NCBI GenBank assembly: GCA_005883575.1
Contig: VBFH01000024.1
Span: 116,113 to 180,112, forward strand
Direction: 5' to 3'
Source of the DNA: Chloroflexota bacterium
Lineage (GTDB): Bacteria > Chloroflexota > Dormibacteria > Dormibacterales > Dormibacteraceae
DNA: 64,000 nt
Every line of letters begins with the position of its first letter. Position 1 is the first letter of the stretch. The translations under genes were made by a program, and so were the position numbers. Under the pieces are notes generated by a model, which saw only the letters and a program-made list of their open reading frames with translations, did not search any database and was not told the origin of the DNA. Positions 61,279 through 64,000 of the stretch are shown here, piece after piece.

Positions 61279-61631
61279 ACGCGCGTCCTCTTAATGTGCA
61301 CGGCTGCGCCGTCGATAGGTTGCATGCTCGGCGGGCGCTTGGCGACCCGCACCGAAACCGCATTCACGCGCGGCAAGAGAAGGATTCGCTGGGCGATCGC
61401 GCCCGCCAGCGACTCCAGCAGCTGCATCGGCGGACCTTCGATTACATCTTGGGCGGCCGCCCGAACCTTGGTGTAATCGACGGTGTCGGCCAACCTATCG
61501 GTGCGTCCCGGTTCGCGGAGGTCGGCCTCGACCTCGATGTCGACCTTGAACTCCTGCGGATTTTCGCGCTCGGCCTCGCGGACGCCGTGGCGGCCGTGGA
61601 AGGACATGCCCCGCAGCTCAATCCGATCCAT
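61275..61631 (-). CDS. folB: dihydroneopterin aldolase
   Basis: 118 residues, ATG 61631. FolB motifs: IELRGMSFHGRHGVREAERENPQEF (with the catalytic Glu) and RLADTVDYTKV, then the C-terminal VRVAKRPPSM (Lys). The enzyme cleaves dihydroneopterin to 6-hydroxymethyl-dihydropterin. It is the first gene of a three-gene operon with larC and folD. Confidence 0.92.
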   Translation of the reverse strand: MDRIELRGMSFHGRHGVREAERENPQEFKVDIEVEADLREPGRTDRLADTVDYTKVRAAAQDVIEGPPMQLLESLAGAIAQRILLLPRVNAVSVRVAKRPPSMQPIDGAAVHIKRTRV

Positions 61632-61663
61632 CGCGCCAATTGTCTGGAAAAAAACTGATCGGC

Positions 61664-61861
61664 GTGATCCATGCCCGCATCCAGGTCCGCCCGGCGACCG
61701 AAGACGACCTCGATTCGATCAACGAGATCTGCAACCACCAGGTTGCCGATTCGCACTACACGCTCGACGACGAGCCGATGAGGATGAGGCGCGCCGCGTT
61801 CGGCTTCAAGGGCATCGCCCACCACACGAGCAGGGCGCAAGAAACCAATCAACGCACTCAC
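61664..61861 (+). pseudogene. remnant of a GNAT acetyltransferase gene
   Basis: The translation IQVRPATEDDLDSINEICNH...DSHYTLDDEPM is the typical N-terminus of phosphinothricin-type GNAT acetyltransferases. It then passes into a His/Arg-rich stretch with none of the acetyl-CoA loop or later strands, and the open frame continues only as antisense-like sequence over the convergent membrane-protein gene. The gene is cut off after about 45 residues. Confidence 0.6.
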
Positions 61862-61879
61862 TCCTCTCCGGTCAGTGAT

Positions 61880-62647
61880 TCACCAGTTGAGATCGCCGAA
61901 CGCCCAGCCACCCGCGGACCCAAAGCGCGTCACCACCGCAAGCCCGAGACCCGCCATCGCCACCGCGGCGAGCGCAAATACGCCGGCGTAAGGAATCACC
62001 GCCAGGTCGAAAACCACGAGTGCACCGGCGAGGGCAGCCACGAGCGGATGGACCCTAGGCAGGCGTAGACGGCGATGCAAGAACCGTCCGATCGCCAGCG
62101 AGATGCAGGCGATGCCGAACAAAGCCGCGACCAGGGCGACGAGCAGGACCAGCGGCACCACGGCGAGAAACAGCAGCGTGAAACGAAGCAGCGTGATCGC
62201 CGCCAGGGTCAACAAGACCATCACCAGACCCGCGCCGAGTGCGATCTCTGCGCCGTGGCTGCCTTCGAGGCGCTCGACGGCGTTGCGTGCGCGCGATGGA
62301 AAGGCGACCAGAGCGGCGAGGGCGAGGATGACCAGACCGGCGCCGTTCGTGAGAAACGCGCGCAGCGCCTGGTAGGGACTAAGCGGGCCGAGGCCGTTGA
62401 AGGGCGGCCCGAAGATGAAGTTTTCCGAGATACGGCTGCGGTCGAACCGCAAGGTCACGTTTTGACCGGATTGGCTGTGCCTTTGGACCGCTGCCGGTCC
62501 GACCAGCGCCTCGGCCAGCGGGTTAGGCCACCTGCCACCGGCGGAGATGTCGGCGAGCGCGAGCAGGATGCCGGCGGCGGCCAGGACGCCGATGAGCAGC
62601 GGCCACGCCCAGCGCCGGAGGTGGTGCGGCCGGGGAGCCTCACTCAC
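61880..62647 (-). CDS. polytopic membrane protein following sigma/anti-sigma locus
   Basis: 255 residues from GTG 62647, overlapping the anti-sigma stop. Hydrophobic segments include WAWPLLIGVLAAAGILLALA, GAGLVILALAALVAFPS, EIALGAGLVMVLLTLAAITLL, FTLLFLAVVPLVLLVALVAALFGI and PLVAALAGALVVFDLAVIP. An extracellular loop (RWPNPLAEALVGPAAVQRH...) separates the first two. No family recognised; the context suggests a target or partner of the sigma system. Confidence 0.7.
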   Translation of the reverse strand: MSEAPRPHHLRRWAWPLLIGVLAAAGILLALADISAGGRWPNPLAEALVGPAAVQRHSQSGQNVTLRFDRSRISENFIFGPPFNGLGPLSPYQALRAFLTNGAGLVILALAALVAFPSRARNAVERLEGSHGAEIALGAGLVMVLLTLAAITLLRFTLLFLAVVPLVLLVALVAALFGIACISLAIGRFLHRRLRLPRVHPLVAALAGALVVFDLAVIPYAGVFALAAVAMAGLGLAVVTRFGSAGGWAFGDLNW

Positions 62648-63113
62648 GCGCGATGCGCCGGTTGGGCAAGGCGCCGGGGGCCATGCGGATGAGGATCGAG
62701 AGATGGTAGGCGGCGATCGCGGTGAGCGCGAGCAGAGCGAGCAGAAGGACAACGTCAACCGGGGGAACCCGCGGCAGCGAACCCGACCCGGAGCCCAACC
62801 GGCGAGGCTCTGCAGATCGTCGAAGACACCGGAGGCGATCGAGCTGAGCCCGTCCAGCCCGGAGAGGTACCACAGGATGAAGGCGGCGAGCGCGCCTTCC
62901 GGCAGCACCGGCGGAGGCGGCGAGCTGAGCGCCTTGAGCCTGAAGGGCAGCGACATGGCCTGGTCGTGCTGTCGACGGCAGTCAGCGCAACCGGCGAGAT
63001 GCTGGCGGACCGCCAACGCGAGCAGGGCGTCGTCGCGTGTCAGGTCGCCGTCGACATACGGTTCCAGTGAGGACGCGCACGCGCGCGCACGCGAGGGAGG
63101 GAGTGTCGGTCAT
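62640..63113 (-). pseudogene. zinc-finger anti-sigma factor gene with two apparent frameshifts
   Basis: The frame from ATG 63113, overlapping the sigma stop, gives MTDTPSLACARVR. The next frame gives SSLEPYVDGDLTRDDALLALAVRQHLAGCADCRRQH, a zf-HC2 domain with the His-x3-Cys-x2-Cys zinc site. After about 62800 the TM segment PPVDVVLLLALLALTAIAAY is found in a third frame, ending at 62640. The first shift lies in a CG-dinucleotide-rich run (63073-63092). Fused, the parts make a normal one-pass anti-sigma factor of ~157 residues. Confidence 0.65.
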
Positions 63114-63697
63114 CGCGACGCCTCGAACTCCTCGGCTTCGGCGAGGGAGTTGCGGAGCTGGGCCCGCGCTCGGTGGAGGCGCGACTTGACGGCGGGGACG
63201 GAGAGGTTGAGCGTCCGGCTGACCTGCTCGAGTGAAAGGTCGGCGTAGTAGTGCAGGAGGATCGGCAAGCGGTAGCTGGGGTCGAGCTGCGCGAGCGCCT
63301 CGACGAGGGTGGGGTCGTGGGCATGAAGCGAGGCTGAGAGGTCGACCGCGTCCTCGGTCGGCTCGGCCGGGAGCGGGACGCGTTTGCGCCGGTAGTTGAT
63401 GGTCGTGTTGGCCGCGAGCTTCCAAAACCACGGCTCGAACGGCCGGTCCAGGTCGTAGCGGCCGAGGTTGCGGTAGAGCCTCACAAAGATCTCCTGCGTG
63501 AGGTCGTGGGCCTCGTGGCGGTCCCGTAGGTGCTGGAAGGCGAAGCCATAGACCCGGCGCTGGAGGCGGCGGATCAGCTCTTCGAAGTCATCGATGTCAC
63601 CACCTGTAGCCTGGCGGACGAGCTGACCGGCTGGAAGGGCCTCCGAACGAGGGGCGTCGCTCATCGCGCGCGGATCCACCGCTGCCTGGGCATGCAT
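63110..63697 (-). CDS. ECF-type RNA polymerase sigma factor
   Basis: 195 residues from ATG 63697 (an ATG at 63664 may be the true start). Region 2: VYGFAFQHLRDRHEAHDLTQEIFVRLYRNL; region 4: LPILLHYYADLSLEQVSRTLNLSVPAVKSRLHRARAQLR. The stop overlaps the ATG of the anti-sigma gene, the usual arrangement. No ECF-specific promoter motif is visible upstream (63698-63907 holds no gene). If the anti-sigma gene is really broken, this factor may be unregulated. Confidence 0.93.
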   Translation of the reverse strand: MHAQAAVDPRAMSDAPRSEALPAGQLVRQATGGDIDDFEELIRRLQRRVYGFAFQHLRDRHEAHDLTQEIFVRLYRNLGRYDLDRPFEPWFWKLAANTTINYRRKRVPLPAEPTEDAVDLSASLHAHDPTLVEALAQLDPSYRLPILLHYYADLSLEQVSRTLNLSVPAVKSRLHRARAQLRNSLAEAEEFEASR

Positions 63698-63700
63698 CAA

Positions 63701-63907
63701 CGGTAGTTACCCATGCTTGGAATTCGGGGTTTCGAAATCGGGCACGCATTCTCGGGCCCTCCCCACCTCCATCCGGCTCCCTCCCCCGACCGGCACACCT
63801 GCCAGAACGCTAGTTCGAATCGGCGTCGCCTCCAACCCTGGTCATTAAGTTGCTCGGCCAGGAATAACCGGCGCGGTATATCAGGTAGCGTATATTCCAT
63901 AAGGGAT
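63701..63907. other. intergenic region with AT-rich repeat before PadR gene
   Basis: No gene is apparent. The last 60 bases are markedly more AT-rich than the window and contain GGAATA (63861-63866) and TATTCC (63893-63898), an inverted pair, plus GTATAT and CGTATAT repeats between. PadR-type regulators often bind TATA-containing palindromes in their own promoter. This could be such an operator. It is also the promoter region of the sigma gene on the other strand. Confidence 0.35.
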
Positions 63908-64000
63908 ATGTCCGAAGCCATCATCGAGGTTTCAACCCTCGCCCTCTCCATCCTCGAGTTGCTCGATGAGCGGCCGATGCATCCCTACGAGCTCGCCTCG
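63908..64000 (+). CDS. PadR-family transcriptional regulator, 3'-truncated by window
   Basis: 31 residues visible from ATG 63908: STLALSILELLDERPMHPYELAS is the characteristic N-terminal helix and turn of PadR winged-helix proteins. The gene runs off the end of the window. An AAGGGA is only two bases upstream, so the Shine-Dalgarno spacing is poor; the gene may be leaderless or start elsewhere. Identity rests on this short stretch only. Confidence 0.7.
   Translation, partial: MSEAIIEVSTLALSILELLDERPMHPYELAS

Noticed and set aside
1..64000. tRNA, rRNA, insertion sequences, prophage or CRISPR arrays
   Set aside because: Read by eye on both strands, no cloverleaf, transposase, integrase or spaced direct repeats were found. 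A covariance-model and repeat search would settle this.

Overview
The window is very GC-rich, densely packed DNA with many GTG/TTG starts and frequent 4-bp ATGA/GTGA stop/start overlaps. There are no insertion sequences, CRISPR arrays, tRNA or rRNA genes that I can see. Protein styles (a polytopic histidine kinase with a HisKA_3 domain, a TIGR03767-like phosphoesterase, many lipoproteins with a Cys lipobox, MttB-family demethylation) suggest a soil-type member of the Terrabacteria, such as Chloroflexota, Dormibacterota or Actinomycetota. This is an inference from family flavour, not a taxonomic result.

Region 1 (1-26.0 kb) is dominated by one-carbon metabolism. It starts with the 3' part of a dimethylglycine/sarcosine-dehydrogenase-like gene, then etfB, etfA and a membrane Fe-S oxidoreductase. 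After a two-component system and a TolB-like lipoprotein come formate-THF ligase and a MetF-like reductase. Next is a PotABCD-type ABC importer with a co-transcribed metallophosphoesterase, then an IclR regulator. Divergent from the regulator run a corrinoid protein, a methyl-THF:corrinoid methyltransferase, a 2Fe-2S/ASKHA reactivase, a DUF1638 protein, a lipoprotein esterase, a small 'virulence factor' family protein and a DinB protein. Facing them are an MttB-superfamily methyltransferase and a cyclodeaminase/cyclohydrolase. Together these can carry methyl groups from a quaternary or tertiary amine via corrinoid to THF and on to formate, with dimethylglycine-type oxidation feeding ETF and the quinone pool.

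Region 2 (26-41 kb) is mixed: an SF1 helicase with a zinc ribbon, HIT protein, lipoproteins, acyl-CoA ligase, methyltransferase, TIM-barrel epimerase, GNAT proteins, hotdog thioesterase, BNR-type propeller, a phosphoesterase/metallopeptidase-like/MFS operon and a lipoate-ligase family protein.

Region 3 (41.3-55.5 kb) holds an OpuC/OsmF-like osmoprotectant importer with a divergent ATPase, a pyridine nucleotide-disulfide oxidoreductase and a GlsB-like protein. It then has a cobalamin block: cobT, a cobalamin riboswitch, btuFCD, cobO, cobU and cobS, and further on a CobC-like phosphatase. This is uptake and salvage, not corrin-ring synthesis, and it supplies the cofactor that region 1 needs.

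Region 4 (55-64 kb) contains an HxlR regulator, SDR, folC, and folB-larC-folD in one tightly overlapping operon. FolD would join the one-carbon route. At the end are an ECF sigma/anti-sigma locus and the start of a PadR regulator. Three genes look broken (cupin, anti-sigma factor, GNAT fragment); real decay and sequencing indels cannot be told apart here.
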